This document shows positions 1-11,491 of a stretch of 64,000 nt of DNA, piece after piece. This stretch comes from Phialophora verrucosa (Eukaryota > Ascomycota > Eurotiomycetes > Chaetothyriales > Herpotrichiellaceae). Position 1 is the stretch's first letter; the number at the start of each line of letters is the position of its first letter. The stretch lies in the NCBI GenBank assembly GCA_002099365.1, contig MSED01000006.1, positions 2,108,001-2,172,000 of the forward strand. The letters run 5' to 3'. Made by a program: the position numbers and the translations under genes. Under the pieces are notes generated by a model. That model ran no database searches. It had not been told where the DNA came from and saw nothing but the letters and a program-made list of their open reading frames with translations.

Positions 1-51
1 TCCACGTATTTCATTCAACGCTGTTGTGTAAGTATATCTTTCATACTCCCA

Positions 52-1402
52 ATGTGCAAAGTTCTCGAATATCGATACACCAAGTGTAAGAGGCCTAGAG
101 GTAAGTGTCCCCAAACCCCCAGCCTCTGTCTTATCGCCTAGCTGTGGCAGACACTGACTTGGCGCAATTATAGACGCAGGACCGGACTATGATGAATTCG
201 CCCCTGAAAATCTTTGTAACGGTTGGAGAGAAGGCGTCCTCAAGGCCCCATGCCTCATTCAAGTCTGCGACAAGCATGAGGGTGGTGTGGCCCAGTACGA
301 TATTGACGGCTCTGACGTTTCCAACCTCAAATGCACCCCAACCGTCGAGATCGTCTATATCAGGAGCAAATGCCGCTACTGCGGCGGTGACAGTGATGGC
401 CATTACGACGTGGACGCCGAGGAGAATAACCGGATTATGCGCAAGCCCAAATTGATTATTCGCACTGGCGGAGACTCGTCGTTTCGGTCCATGGACGACT
501 ACAACGTACATGTGCCGCAGATCCCGTGGAAGGACCCTTCTTTTCGTATGCCTAACTGGAATCCTACAATTCCTCGAGAAAATGCGCTGGATGACGATGA
601 GATTGTCAGTCCTCGCACTGTGAAGGAGCGAAAGCCGACTGGCATTGTAAGTTTCCCTGTCCCGACCAAGTCCGACTTCATGTTTGTGACCTTGATTTCT
701 GTCCCAATAATGACGCTAACTTCCCGGGAACAATAGATGAACCCCAACGACGAGCCTGAAGAATGGGTGGATGCCGATTTGCGGCCCATAGATCTCCTTG
801 AAAACCACTACGATGAAATCGGCGATCGGCCAAGTTGTCAAGTTGACCGCATCCTCTGTCCGGAAGCGGATGATGAATTATCTCAAGAAGGTTTAGAGTC
901 GCACGGGTCGCCAACTGACTCGCAGTCGCCAGGGGAAGGGGGTTCTCAGCCTCGCAGTTCCCAAGAAGGATCGCAACTCAATGACTCTTGGCCAGAGGAC
1001 TCTCAGGGAGAGCCGGGAAACCCGTCCGCCGATGGTGGCCAGCAAATAGACGACGGTGCGGATGTAGAACCACCTGATGAAGAAAAGCCTCACTCTGGTC
1101 CTCGCGTCAAACGGAGAAAGGCCAATGACGGCCGAGCCGTGCCAGCTCCTCGGCCACCGGTTCAGCCTCGCAGGAGACCCCACACTCGGAGCATGGGACC
1201 CCCAACGGAGAGTGTTCACCACATGCTCCTGCGACCTAGACAGAGACCGGCTGCGTCGTCTTCCGCGCATGCTAACCCTGCACCCCCACCAGCGACGTCC
1301 AGCAATCCTCCTGCGGCCCCGACCCGAGGCCGTGGCCGTGCTGGCAGAAGCAGAAGCGGAGGCCGTAGAAAAGGAACCACGACCACCAAGGGAAAGCCCT
1401 GA
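52..1402 (+). CDS. Cys-rich fungal protein of unknown function
   Basis: Spliced model: exons 52-100, 174-646 and 737-1402 (GTAAGT donors at 101 and 647; TAG acceptors at 173 and 736), reading frame kept at both joins, 395 aa. The N-terminal third is Cys-rich: C2, C12, C31-N-G, C43, C48-D-K-H51, C70 and a C83-x2-C86 pair, which could bind metal. From about residue 200 the protein becomes low-complexity, rich in Ser, Pro, Gln and Asp, and ends in an Arg/Gly-rich basic tail that suggests nucleic-acid or nuclear association. I do not recognise a named domain and assign no function. The C-N-G...C-x4-C-x2-H stretch loosely recalls the motif in the two orphans at 13.3-16.5 kb, but the intron positions differ. 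The start at 52 is the first ATG giving a continuous spliced frame; the window edge is close, so an extra upstream exon cannot be excluded. Confidence 0.6.
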
Positions 1403-3011
1403 AGCGAGAACGGTGTCCAGAAGAATGCCAAGACGTCGAAGAAGTCGAATAGCACGCGGCGAACCTGAAATTTTGACGCTAACACGATAATATCAGTGGC
1501 CTGAAACAACAACAACAGCAAGGCGGTAATCTCGTACGATGCCGTGGTTGGGTGAGACGCCTTGCGCGTCTCTATGAAAAGAATGTCCGACTTGATTCTT
1601 GACTCCGACTCTGACGTTGCTCAGTGAGCAGAGTGGCACCTTGCAAATGTGTCGATGGACGACCTACGAGACCTGCATGACGTGGCATGATGTGGCATGA
1701 TGTGGGAGATGGGACACATACTCGGCGGTCATGATAAGACTGGACAAAGTGTACAATACGGGCAATTTACGACAAAGGAACACTGTTGTGCTAACTATCT
1801 ATGCAATTGACCGAAAAGTTGGATCGGACACGCGGTGTGGACATGCCGGCATGGGGAATATGCCAGGCCTTCGAGGCCATCCCGATTGAGGGGAATGGAC
1901 GAGACAGAAGATACGTCGATGAGGATGACGATGAATGACCACGACTTCAGTTGATGTAGCCGGTTAATGCGCCACCTATGGGCTATCTCATGTCATGTAC
2001 CTATGTACAGCAAATATCATCACCATCGCGATTAGACCAGCATGGACATCTTCCTCGGAGAGTATTTCCTATTCGACGATGATGGTCGTGTCGTGTCTTG
2101 TTCATAGCCGCGCCGTCCATATCTATGCGGAGGCATGAGTAAAGTCGGGTGATACAATTCAAGGTTGCTCTGATAATCGAACTGTACAGAGAGCCAAGTG
2201 AGGGGGCGGATAGTGACACGGAACGTGAACGAAATGCACTGCCGGTACGGCAAAAGGGAAGAGAAGGTCAGACGTCTCAACTCGTTTTATGTGGCATTTC
2301 ATGAAATTTCAAAAACTACGTCAAGCATCGAGTATGTCGTCGCTGCTCCGGCAGCTGAGACTCCCTGGTCATAAGCGGCTGTGTAGCAATCTCGTTGAAT
2401 GCTTCATTCAAGCACATGAGCTCCGCCGAGGAGGATCTCTGCTCCCAACACGGCGCCGCGCAAGTCTGCGGGACATTCCTCTTACCGACGTCTGGTCCCT
2501 CACGCAGGAGGCAATTTTCAAAACGTAGAGGTATGCACATTTGACTGGCAACGCCCATTCATGACATGGGACGCTCGTCGGGGCCCAACTCTAGGCTCCA
2601 ACGCTGATTCCGAATCCAGGCCGCTCCGCCATGCTCCGCCGCGAATCCATCCTGCCAGGAAGAGTGCGCTCATAAGCCCATAAACACAAACGCTAGGGGG
2701 GGTATCTAGTAGCACCGATGAACCAAGATCCAGATATCAATAAGAAGCTATCTCTAGGGTAGCTGGCCAAAATACTCGAAATAAGGTAGCGCATGTTGTC
2801 GCTGTCGTATCGTCGCCTGATGCTTTGTGCGAGTTGGCGCCGTTCATGCGAATCGCGACAGTGCTGATGCCGCAGGATTATGTACAAACATTGTGTCTGT
2901 GAAGAGGATAAGCCGGTTTGTGGCATAAACTGCCAGACATAAATCGTAGAGGTCGTGAGGGTGAGATTGCGGATATGACGATGTGGCCTTGACGAGCAAG
3001 ATCAGAATAGA
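1403..3011. other. Intergenic, no gene seen
   Basis: 1.6 kb between the ends of two convergent genes. Only short scattered open frames occur, none with a convincing start, splice pattern or recognisable protein. It presumably holds the two 3' UTRs and terminators. No tRNA or repeat was noticed. Confidence 0.5.
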
Positions 3012-6000
3012 TCAGTCGTCACCATCGTCGTCGATAACAATGACGGTTCTCGTGTCGGTTGTTTTCGAAGTCGCCGAGGCTGACGGTGTTGAATGTGCTA
3101 CTGTCGACCCTGTCACCGCTGGGGCTGGTGGAGCAGGCGTCGCTGCGTTAGATGTGTGCGAGTCAGGCGTGTCTCTACCTTCGTCCTTCGATACCTGCTC
3201 CAGCCTGGGCTCCCAAGTACCATCATCTTTGACCATAATTGCCTTGGCCTTGGCAGGTAGCTGGCCATTCTCCTCCAAAGCCTTGCGGACTTGCAACAGG
3301 AATTCGTCAATGACGAGCATTGGAGGTCGACAATCGCTCTTGCAGATTGGACAGTGCCACTTGTCAGGACTCGACAGACCGCCGTCCTTGACGCGACTCG
3401 TCAGAAAAACTTCGAGGTCAAAACATTCTAAGTGCCTGCACTCTGATCCTCTGACCGGTGTAACCCATATGACAGACGTGAAGGGGTCCACTAGGTCAAT
3501 GCTCATGGCCCGCTCCATCACCAATTCATCGTCATCCTCTCCTTTGTTCTTCAATGAGTTTGTGATGGCGGCAAGAGAGTCTGCGGCCGGAATCCGAGTC
3601 GGCATTTTGAGTAGCCTCTGATAGTCTGCTATGCAGATGATTTCAACTGCCATCAGAAATTTCAACTCCGCCTCTTGGGGGCTGAAGATGGCGCCAACCA
3701 CTATCTCGTTGTCGCCTTCTCTGACCATCTCTGTGATGTCGGTGGCAAGATCTACGCCGTGGTGAGCTTTCCTTCGGAAGTCGACCGTGTGACTTTCGTT
3801 GATAGAGACAGAGAGACACTTTGGCCATTTGGTCGGCTGAGTGCAGAACTCTGACAGCGTGGGCTTGGGCCGTCCTTTTTTCTCACCAAAGATGACAGCC
3901 TTCAACCTGAATTGCACATTTCCATCTGCGACTTGACGTTGTGGGATCAAGAACTCCCCAAAGGGAGCCAGGGGAGTCGCCCTCCGCAGCCAAACTTGGC
4001 GTGGAATGTGCACGTTCCATCGAACCAGACCCGTATCTCTCGTAATAAACCGAGGTAACTCAATAATATCTTCCACATACTGATAATAGCGAGAATCGGA
4101 TTCATTGCCCTCCAAGTCTACCACTTTATGGTACTCGGGGCTGCGGAGCTCGGCTTGATGAAGGGCGAAGAAGTCAGGATTTGGCACGGCCATCTGAGCC
4201 AAGACAAAGTCTGGATCAGGGTGGAAGAAAGGCAGACCCTGCTGAGGGACTGCGTGCTGTTGAGGCTGTCCGTGGTGCGAGATTGCACTCTGCGGAGCTC
4301 TTGCACCTGGCAATATCGGTGGTGTCTGTTGATATGAACTATTGACTGGTGGTTGCGCTCGGGGGTTTGGTTGAGGCCGAACACTCGCAGGCGCGGGCGT
4401 TGAATTTGGTCCTGCAGGTGCACTTGCCCTTGTCGGTCTGGGCGGAGAGGACGGCTGGGCATTCGGAGGCACTTGCATCGCGGGAGTCCACGGAGAGCCA
4501 GGAGGATTGGCTGGAGTATGGTAAGCTGGGCGCTGCTGGAAATTTGCAGTTTGGGGGGACTGCGCCATTGCGGGATACTGCTGATGTCTGACAAAATGTG
4601 CGGCTTGCTGAAGAGCAGGGTCTTGTTGTGTCACAAGGTTGCTTACGGGCTGGGGTCCGTGACCTCGTGGCTGCTGAATGAAAGCGGAAGGCATTGAGTT
4701 GGGGCTGGCGATAGGCTGCCGGATTTGCGTCGTTGGCCTGCCAGGACTCAGAATGCCACCATCACGTTGCTGATTGCATTGCGTGTTTCCTGTCGCCATC
4801 CTGGCCCGGAAAGCTGCAATTTGCGCTTGTGCGTTCTGTAACTGAGTCTCTGGGAACCAAGAGTCGTTCGAAAAGTGGGAACCATTCCATCGAATACAAA
4901 ACTCAGTCTTCCCACCCCTCTGGCGCTCCCCTACGATCGTCAATTTCCCCCAATCCGGTCCAGGAGCGCATCCTCCATCAGGACCGAGGCGCATGGGCCC
5001 CACGGGTACTGTCGCTGGCGTGCCCGGGCTGAGCTGGCTATATTGATTAGGCAGTGCTTGACCGGGATTGTTCCCGTTCCAGTTCGTACTTCGAACCTGC
5101 GACTGCAGGTTGGAGTAAGTAGTCTGAGGTGGTCCAAGAAAATTCGAAGATACACGGCCGAGGCCTGGCGTCCAAGTAGTTGCGAGGGGGTGTGAACGGA
5201 GTGTCGTCGAGTAGGATTGTTGTTGAGGAGTAAGGAGGTTGGGAGGATGTGGCGGCGAAGTGCTGAACTGGGTCGGCGAAGAGGAGGATGGGATGAATTG
5301 ACCCTGTCGGAGCGGGGGATCTGAAGGTCGAGGAGTATACTGAGCAGGTGCAAGTGACAGTGAGCGAGGGGGGTGGGGGAGGCCGCGAACGTTGGCATGC
5401 GCATTCTGGGATCCAGAGACCGGGCCATTAGAGTGAGACGTTTGCGCCGACTTGAGAGCTTGAGCGACATCAACCGATTGCTCTACTCTAGCCGGCGGCA
5501 TTGCCATGCCTGCATTCATCCCAGCCTGGTACTCCATGAGTTGTTGAGCATATACGTGGCCCCAATGGCTGACGATTCCATCCAGCTGTCTGCCATGGTA
5601 AGCGTTCAGCTCAGCAATGCTTATGACTGAACCGGCTGGATTGTCCATTTCGGCTGAAAACAGCGCCACAGCATGTCGCAGCCAGGCTTGATCACTAAAG
5701 GTCCGACGTAGAATCGAAAGAAAAAGCGCCTTTTGTAGGGCAGGTGACGGCAGCTTCAAGCAGTATTTGAACTCGGCAGGACAGGGCGGGCATTTTCTCT
5801 TCAATGCGGCTTCGCGCAGAGTGGCAAAGCCAAAAGTCAGATGGTAGAGAAAACAGCGGACATCCTCAACCAGTAATACAAACTCACGGCTCTTGTCTTG
5901 AAGCAATGCCTCGGGTGGTCGAGGGAACGTCAAGAAGACTTGAAACACCTCCGCAGTCAAATGTTGGTTGGGACCCAAAATCTGAGCCAGAACTTGCATG

Positions 6001-7178
6001 CCTTGAAAATGCGATTCGGTAAAATGCAGCTGTTCAAGGAGGTCTTTTCGCGCGACTGACCAGAGACAGAACAGGTTGTGAGCCAGGAGAAAGAAGGAAT
6101 CATTCAGCCGACAGGCGTCGCGCATCATCTCAACCCGACGGCTGTCAATGATAAGGCGTGGATCGATAGTGGGCGGGCGAACTGCAATTGCTGCCAGTGC
6201 CGACTCGAATTTTTCACTGAGAGTAGCCATGCTGGAGGTTATAGGAGAGTCTTGAGGCGTTGGTAGTTGCAGCTGGTGATCAAGCATGTCCCCGCTCAGT
6301 CTCGCGCGGCTTCTTCGCTCTTTCGAGAGCGTGGCATCAGCGGCGCGCTTCCCACGGCTATCAGAATTGTCCATGTCGGCTGGAGGAGTGGCGCCGACGG
6401 CCGCGAAATGGTGTCGAGTAGAGGGATCTGACGGGGCTTCTCTGTCGGTCCGGGAGGCGCCTTGAGGACTGCTTGCTCTGTAGAGGTCGCTCTCTTCGGG
6501 AGATGCATTCGTTGGAGGCAGTTGTGGAGGTAAGATGGATTCTGGAGACCGAGAGGTGAATAGACCCTCAGCATGGTTCGCGCCAAGTGCCAGTATCTCT
6601 GCCTGCAAGTTGTCTTCTGCACTTGTACCTGGAGTTGTATTCAGATTGGTGGCCGACGGCTGTACTGACACTGGCGCTCTCGATAAGTCGTCAATCTCGG
6701 CGCCACCGACGACCGGAAGGCCATCCATGCCAAGAGGGTTAGAGGTAGGTATTAGTTGTCCTTGATGTACATGGGCTGTTGGCTCATTTGCGGATACATA
6801 AGGTAACCCCAGTGTATGTACTGTTGCCTGCTGCCGTACGTTTTTATCCACCTCAGCCGCAGCTGTCGCCGGCCTCAATTCTCGCGCAAGGTTGGGGGAA
6901 GCATGAGAACTGCATGGCTGAGTTGCGGTCACAACGGCTGAACCTCCACCTAGAGGTGCCGAAGGTACCACAGTATTTAACTTCTGTGTCCTTGTTCTCT
7001 TGGGTGTGGCATTGCTGTACTGGCGGGTTGGTTGAGGCTGCACGGTGCCTTGGTTGGTGCCTACGACACCATTGACCATCCACGACCTCGGGGCAGTGCC
7101 CAAAAACAAGTTGCTCGTGGCATTGGAGAACTGAACTGCGCCTGCTCTTAAGGGAGAACCTGCATTGTGGTCCGGCAT
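3012..7178 (-). CDS. SP-RING (MIZ) zinc-finger protein, SUMO-ligase type
   Basis: Single uninterrupted frame of 1388 aa from the ATG at 7178. Near the C-terminus (about residues 1238-1285) lies an SP-RING: a GSECRHLECFD core followed by a HCPICKSDC half. This is the C-x-H...C...C-x2-C arrangement of PIAS/Siz/ZMIZ proteins, which bind the SUMO E2 Ubc9. The segment before it (about 1040-1230) is folded-looking and occupies the place of the PINIT-like region of Siz proteins. Residues 1-330 and 560-1040 are Pro/Gln/Ser-rich and disordered; a helical block lies at about 330-560. Residues about 740-790 resemble a chromodomain (see findings). Expected role: nuclear SUMO E3 ligase or transcription co-regulator. 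The SP-RING call is firm; substrate and pathway are unknown. It shares an upstream region with the Boi-type gene. Confidence 0.85.
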   Translation of the reverse strand: MPDHNAGSPLRAGAVQFSNATSNLFLGTAPRSWMVNGVVGTNQGTVQPQPTRQYSNATPKRTRTQKLNTVVPSAPLGGGSAVVTATQPCSSHASPNLARELRPATAAAEVDKNVRQQATVHTLGLPYVSANEPTAHVHQGQLIPTSNPLGMDGLPVVGGAEIDDLSRAPVSVQPSATNLNTTPGTSAEDNLQAEILALGANHAEGLFTSRSPESILPPQLPPTNASPEESDLYRASSPQGASRTDREAPSDPSTRHHFAAVGATPPADMDNSDSRGKRAADATLSKERRSRARLSGDMLDHQLQLPTPQDSPITSSMATLSEKFESALAAIAVRPPTIDPRLIIDSRRVEMMRDACRLNDSFFLLAHNLFCLWSVARKDLLEQLHFTESHFQGMQVLAQILGPNQHLTAEVFQVFLTFPRPPEALLQDKSREFVLLVEDVRCFLYHLTFGFATLREAALKRKCPPCPAEFKYCLKLPSPALQKALFLSILRRTFSDQAWLRHAVALFSAEMDNPAGSVISIAELNAYHGRQLDGIVSHWGHVYAQQLMEYQAGMNAGMAMPPARVEQSVDVAQALKSAQTSHSNGPVSGSQNAHANVRGLPHPPRSLSLAPAQYTPRPSDPPLRQGQFIPSSSSPTQFSTSPPHPPNLLTPQQQSYSTTLRSHPLATTWTPGLGRVSSNFLGPPQTTYSNLQSQVRSTNWNGNNPGQALPNQYSQLSPGTPATVPVGPMRLGPDGGCAPGPDWGKLTIVGERQRGGKTEFCIRWNGSHFSNDSWFPETQLQNAQAQIAAFRARMATGNTQCNQQRDGGILSPGRPTTQIRQPIASPNSMPSAFIQQPRGHGPQPVSNLVTQQDPALQQAAHFVRHQQYPAMAQSPQTANFQQRPAYHTPANPPGSPWTPAMQVPPNAQPSSPPRPTRASAPAGPNSTPAPASVRPQPNPRAQPPVNSSYQQTPPILPGARAPQSAISHHGQPQQHAVPQQGLPFFHPDPDFVLAQMAVPNPDFFALHQAELRSPEYHKVVDLEGNESDSRYYQYVEDIIELPRFITRDTGLVRWNVHIPRQVWLRRATPLAPFGEFLIPQRQVADGNVQFRLKAVIFGEKKGRPKPTLSEFCTQPTKWPKCLSVSINESHTVDFRRKAHHGVDLATDITEMVREGDNEIVVGAIFSPQEAELKFLMAVEIICIADYQRLLKMPTRIPAADSLAAITNSLKNKGEDDDELVMERAMSIDLVDPFTSVIWVTPVRGSECRHLECFDLEVFLTSRVKDGGLSSPDKWHCPICKSDCRPPMLVIDEFLLQVRKALEENGQLPAKAKAIMVKDDGTWEPRLEQVSKDEGRDTPDSHTSNAATPAPPAPAVTGSTVAHSTPSASATSKTTDTRTVIVIDDDGDD

Positions 7179-8050
7179 GCTTAATGGTTCTCAATTCATG
7201 CTTGGTTCCGAGCGTGGCAGAGAAGGCGGTAGCGGTGGGATAGGCGGGTGAAGTATTTCGGAGTTCCCTTCACCCCAGGTCAGATTGATTCACATCGAAC
7301 AATGAGGGACGGAGATTGACTGACTCATGCCGTGATGTACCATGGCAGGACTTCTTTAGTTCTCTGTGCGCGAGGCACCCAATTGTCTGCGACAAGTCGT
7401 TGGGTTCACTTCGCGGCGGTCTAGACGAACTGGGTGGAAATCAGGTAGGGTGGGAGGAGCACGGATGAGCCAAACATACATACTTTGATAGTCTCGCATC
7501 AAATTGTGGAGCGCTGCAGCTCAAGCGCCTGGAAGACCAAGTCATCGCTTGCGGGGAAGGCGAGCGCTCATGATTAAGGCACACTGTAAGGCCAATGGTA
7601 CCCTGGGCACGTGGTTGGCCAGGAGTCGACAGTTGAGGTCCGCCTGCGGCGTCTCGCTTTCGCTCTCTCCTCCCATGGCTCGGCCGTGTCTGGATATAAC
7701 GGCAACTAAGGAAAACACTCGTTCACGAAGCAATCGGGTCTTTACTGTGTGACGAGAAGAGTGGAATTGCTGAATTCCCTTGTCACCGTCGCTTGTTATG
7801 ACACCTCGCCTCCGCTTCTGACCGTGATACACACTCCCGGCCGCAACCTGCCTCGTGTGCGACCGAGTTGACCGACCTTTGCATCATATTTCAACCTCCC
7901 CATTGTCCTCTACCCTGTCACTCTGCTAGAGGCGCCCTCTCTATCATGCAGGTTTCTGTCACTGCGCGTCCAGTCGATCTTCCGACGAAACAGTTGCACC
8001 TGTTGGGCTAGTTGCGAGTCGCGCTCGGATCTACCACACGGTGGTTGAAT
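7179..8050. promoter_or_regulatory. Divergent intergenic promoter region
   Basis: 872 bp between the SP-RING gene (minus) and the Boi-type gene (plus). No supported coding frame. It holds both promoters and 5' UTRs. One CACGTG palindrome sits at 7608-7613; I cannot say whether it is used. Confidence 0.5.
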
Positions 8051-11000
8051 ATGTCGGGCTCTTTGCAACAGCGGCCGAAGGCTGCTCCACAGCCGGGTGA
8101 TATCTTGGTTGCCATCCGTGGGTTCACTTCCCCGTCATCTGCGATGGATGGGTGTTGACGCTGACTGGCCCCAGATGACTTCAATGCGAGAAGTGCAGAT
8201 GAGTTGACGCTTCGCAAGACAGATCAGATCGAGCTGGTCAAAATGGACGAAGGCTTTGGGGATGGCTGGTACTTGGGAAAGCACCTTGGACAAGGCACAA
8301 TGGGTCTCTTTCCCGGGGGTATGTTATTCATTCTGTCAATGGATCCATCGGTTGTCTCTAACATACGCAACAGTCTATACTGCGAAACTCCCACCACACT
8401 TCAGTCCTGTAGGTGCGACAGCTGTCAGAAGCCCTCAACTCAGCGCAAAGCTTCCCGCACACACCGCGCCAAAACCCGAGCCAGTAAAACCTGCCACCCC
8501 CACAAGTCCGACGATAGACAGCTCCACCCACCGGACAGTCACCTCCTCTTCACACCAACAGGCTGGCCTGCCTCTGAGAAGCTCTGTGCCACCATCCCCA
8601 ACTACTCATGTCCATCGCAGCATTGGTCAAGCTCTTTCGAGCAGAGAAAACGGGGAAGAGAGTCCAGTAATGAACGAGACATTGAGCGTTATAAATGAAC
8701 ATATCACAGATTTAAGCACTCCGCGTCAAAGCCTGGCCTCACCCCACCCTCTGGTAGAGGACACGGAGAGCGAATACAGCAGTCACCTTGATCAGATTTC
8801 CTATATTGCCGGCCCAGAAACCGACAGTGAGGAGAATCCTCAGCTCGCAGAAGCCGATGTCAGGCAATGGGACGCGAAAGAGACAGCTGAGTATTTGAGG
8901 GGCCTTGGCGTCGATGCAAAGCATTGCGACATCTTCGAACAGCAGGAGATCACAGGCGATGTCTTGTTGGATATGGACCAGTCGTTCATTCATATGAAGG
9001 AGTTTGACTTTGGCCTCATGGGTCGCCGCCTGAAGACGTGGCACAAGATCAGGGACTTCCAGAATCAGCTTCGGGCCGGAAAAGATTCAAGAAAGAGCAG
9101 CCTGAAGCAGAATGGGTCAAACGAAGATGTCACCCGAAGCCAAAGTCGAGGCACCACTCTCCTACCCCGGATACCCAGCTTGATGGAAGAGCCCGGCCTT
9201 TCAATTCGACCTTCGCAGCACAGTCACCCTCATATTCAGATACAGTCAACCTCTCCGCCCAACGAACACCCAATGTCTCCATCCTCGTTCTCTCGATCCC
9301 AGCTCCGAGGAAGCACGCCTCCATCCCCCTGGAGGGCTTCTATGGCAGCTGATAGTCCTACTCGACCGTCCGCTGCCGCCCTTCGAGATATGCACCATTC
9401 CCGCCGCCATTCATCAGTTGACTATGCGAAACCTGGCACCCAGGAGCCATCCACAACACATAAGAAAAATGCGTCGTTTGACAGAGACTGGTCCATGAGC
9501 AATGCTACCACCGCGAACACCGGTGGCAGCACCCCATCACTCAAGCTGAACATTAGCAACCAACCACCGAGCATTGATCTGGCTACCAATGCTGCATTTG
9601 ATGGCGAGAACTCGACCGTCGATCTTGATCGTGGCTATTTCAGTGGTAATGAGCTTGACAACAGAAAAGCACGTAATCTGCTGAGGAAGCGAGGTGGAGC
9701 GGAGAGTGCTGGTCACTCGCGCCAATCGAGCACGATGGACGACTCGTCCAAGGCTATCGTTGGAATGAAACGACATTCTCGACTCAGCAGTGTTGATTCC
9801 ATCAGGGAGAGAGCACTTGTAGCCATCTCTCCGGCGGCGAAAGCCTATCACAGCAGCTCGTATAAAGGGCGATTCCGCTCTTCAAGTGCGCGGAACTTGA
9901 CACCGATCAGATCTCCTATGGCGCAATCCCCTACTGTCACCAATCTCGAGGAGAATAGCCTGCCCGCAATATCTTCGCCAAAGCCTGTAAACGGATCTAC
10001 CTCTCCAGCCGCCGCAAATTCGGCCAATTTGACTTCCTCCGCAAAGGCTCGGAAACTGCTGGGTATCCGAGCAGCATCGGAGGCCGTAACCGGAAATGAG
10101 AAAGAAGCAGCAGCGGGCTTCTCGAACATAACATCTGACACGCTTAAAGAAAGCCCAGTTGCCTCACCATCAGGATCGCAGACTCCTTCAGCTACATCGC
10201 GAAGCTTTGACATGGATCAGACCGATACGTCGTCCAAAGGCACAACCGAACAGCTCGGGCCGCTGCTGCATACCAAGACACCTGTACGGACGAATCCGAA
10301 GACCAAGCGACAGACGAGTGCCTACACTAAGGGGCTCATGCAGATCTCACCTATCGAAGCACGCAAACACTGCGACTATTCTGGCTGGATGAGGAAAAGG
10401 TCGTCAGGTATCGTAGCACAATGGAAGCCCAGGCTTTTCGTCCTGCGAGGGCGTCGCTTGTCGTACTATTACGCGGAAACCGACACAGAGGAGAAAGGCA
10501 TCATCGACATCTCCGGGCATAAAGTGCTTGGTACCACCGCTGACCCTATTACCTCTCTCTCTACTGTCATGACGGGCAAATCGACGCCGTCCATAAAATC
10601 CGCTGGAACGTCTGCAGAAACTTCTCCAAACATTGCACGAAATTCCCCAGGAGGGACACCTTTCTACTTCAAGCTTGTGCCTCCCAAAGCAGGCTCCTCA
10701 AGAGCTGTCCAATTCACAAAACCGACAGTCCATGTTTTCCAGGTGGACAACGTCACCGAAGGACGGAAATGGATGGCTGAGATCCTGAAAGCCACCATTG
10801 AGCACGATCTGACCAGCTTCGAGACCACAAACCGGCAAAAGACCATCAGCTTAGCCAAGGCCCGGGCACGGAAAGAACGGCCTCCAGCTCTGAAAGGCAC
10901 GGAAGACATGGAGGTCACAGAGGTTCCAGAGCCCGCAGAGCTTGCGGAACAGCCAACGCCTCATCAGGAGAAGCCTGAGCAGGAGACAGGCTTGAACATC

Positions 11001-11144
11001 CAGGGCCTGGAATTCCACGACTCGGATATGAATCTTGAACTAGGGACCGGGTCGGCGGATGTAAACAGTAGAATTTTTCAACAGGATGATGCAGAGCGGG
11101 AAAATAAAGACTTGACGACCACGGGGAAAGAAACCCCCTTCTGA
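8051..11144 (+). CDS. BOI1/BOI2: Boi1/Boi2-type polarity scaffold (SH3-SAM-PH)
   Basis: Exons 8051-8117, 8175-8318 and 8374-11144 give 993 aa. The two small 5' exons complete an SH3 domain (about residues 17-75): splicing joins VAI-H-DFNARSADEL and LFPG-VYTAKL exactly as in SH3 folds, which strongly supports the introns. A SAM domain follows at about 228-300 (DVRQWDAKETAEYLRGLGV) and a C-terminal PH domain at about 736-882 (GWMRKRSSGIVAQWKPRLF...). Long Ser/Thr/Pro-rich linkers lie between and are likely phosphorylated. This order defines the Boi1/Boi2 (yeast) and Pob1 (fission yeast) family, which binds membranes and Cdc42-pathway or exocyst proteins at growth sites. The PH core is interrupted by a Ser/Thr-rich insert of roughly 50 residues between strands. 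Expected location: plasma membrane at hyphal tips and septa. Confidence 0.93.
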
Positions 11145-11491
11145 TACTACATATAATGGGTCTTGGGGTAATACATAATACTGTTTACCAGCTTCTGCCT
11201 CCCAACCGTAGGATCTGCTTTGGAGCAACCTGCCTAACGCTACCTAGGCTTTTCTATAAGTGTATCTAGAAGAAAAGGGGTACCAGAAGGGGGGGGCCGG
11301 GGAGGTGGCTCGCAGGTGCCAGCCAATCAAAGGTCGCTGTGGCGGCAAGGCGGCTGGGCACGTGACTGTCCGTGAATTTGACCGCGTCCCCTCGCCGTCG
11401 CGCTCGCCATCCTCGTCCTCGCCTTCATCTTCGATGCCTAAGTGACAAGCAATTGTTCTTTGTCTTTCCGTTTGTCTTTTCTCATGGCTCA
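11145..11491. promoter_or_regulatory. Intergenic, 5' region of the TED1-type gene
   Basis: 347 bp. Contains a G-run near 11290, a CACGTG palindrome at 11359-11364 and, at 11484, an upstream ATG in another frame that overlaps the main start (see findings). No other feature seen. Confidence 0.45.

Noticed and set aside
1403..3011. Short plus-strand frames around 2289-2528
   Set aside because: About 80 codons, no family resemblance and no splice partners; treated as chance.
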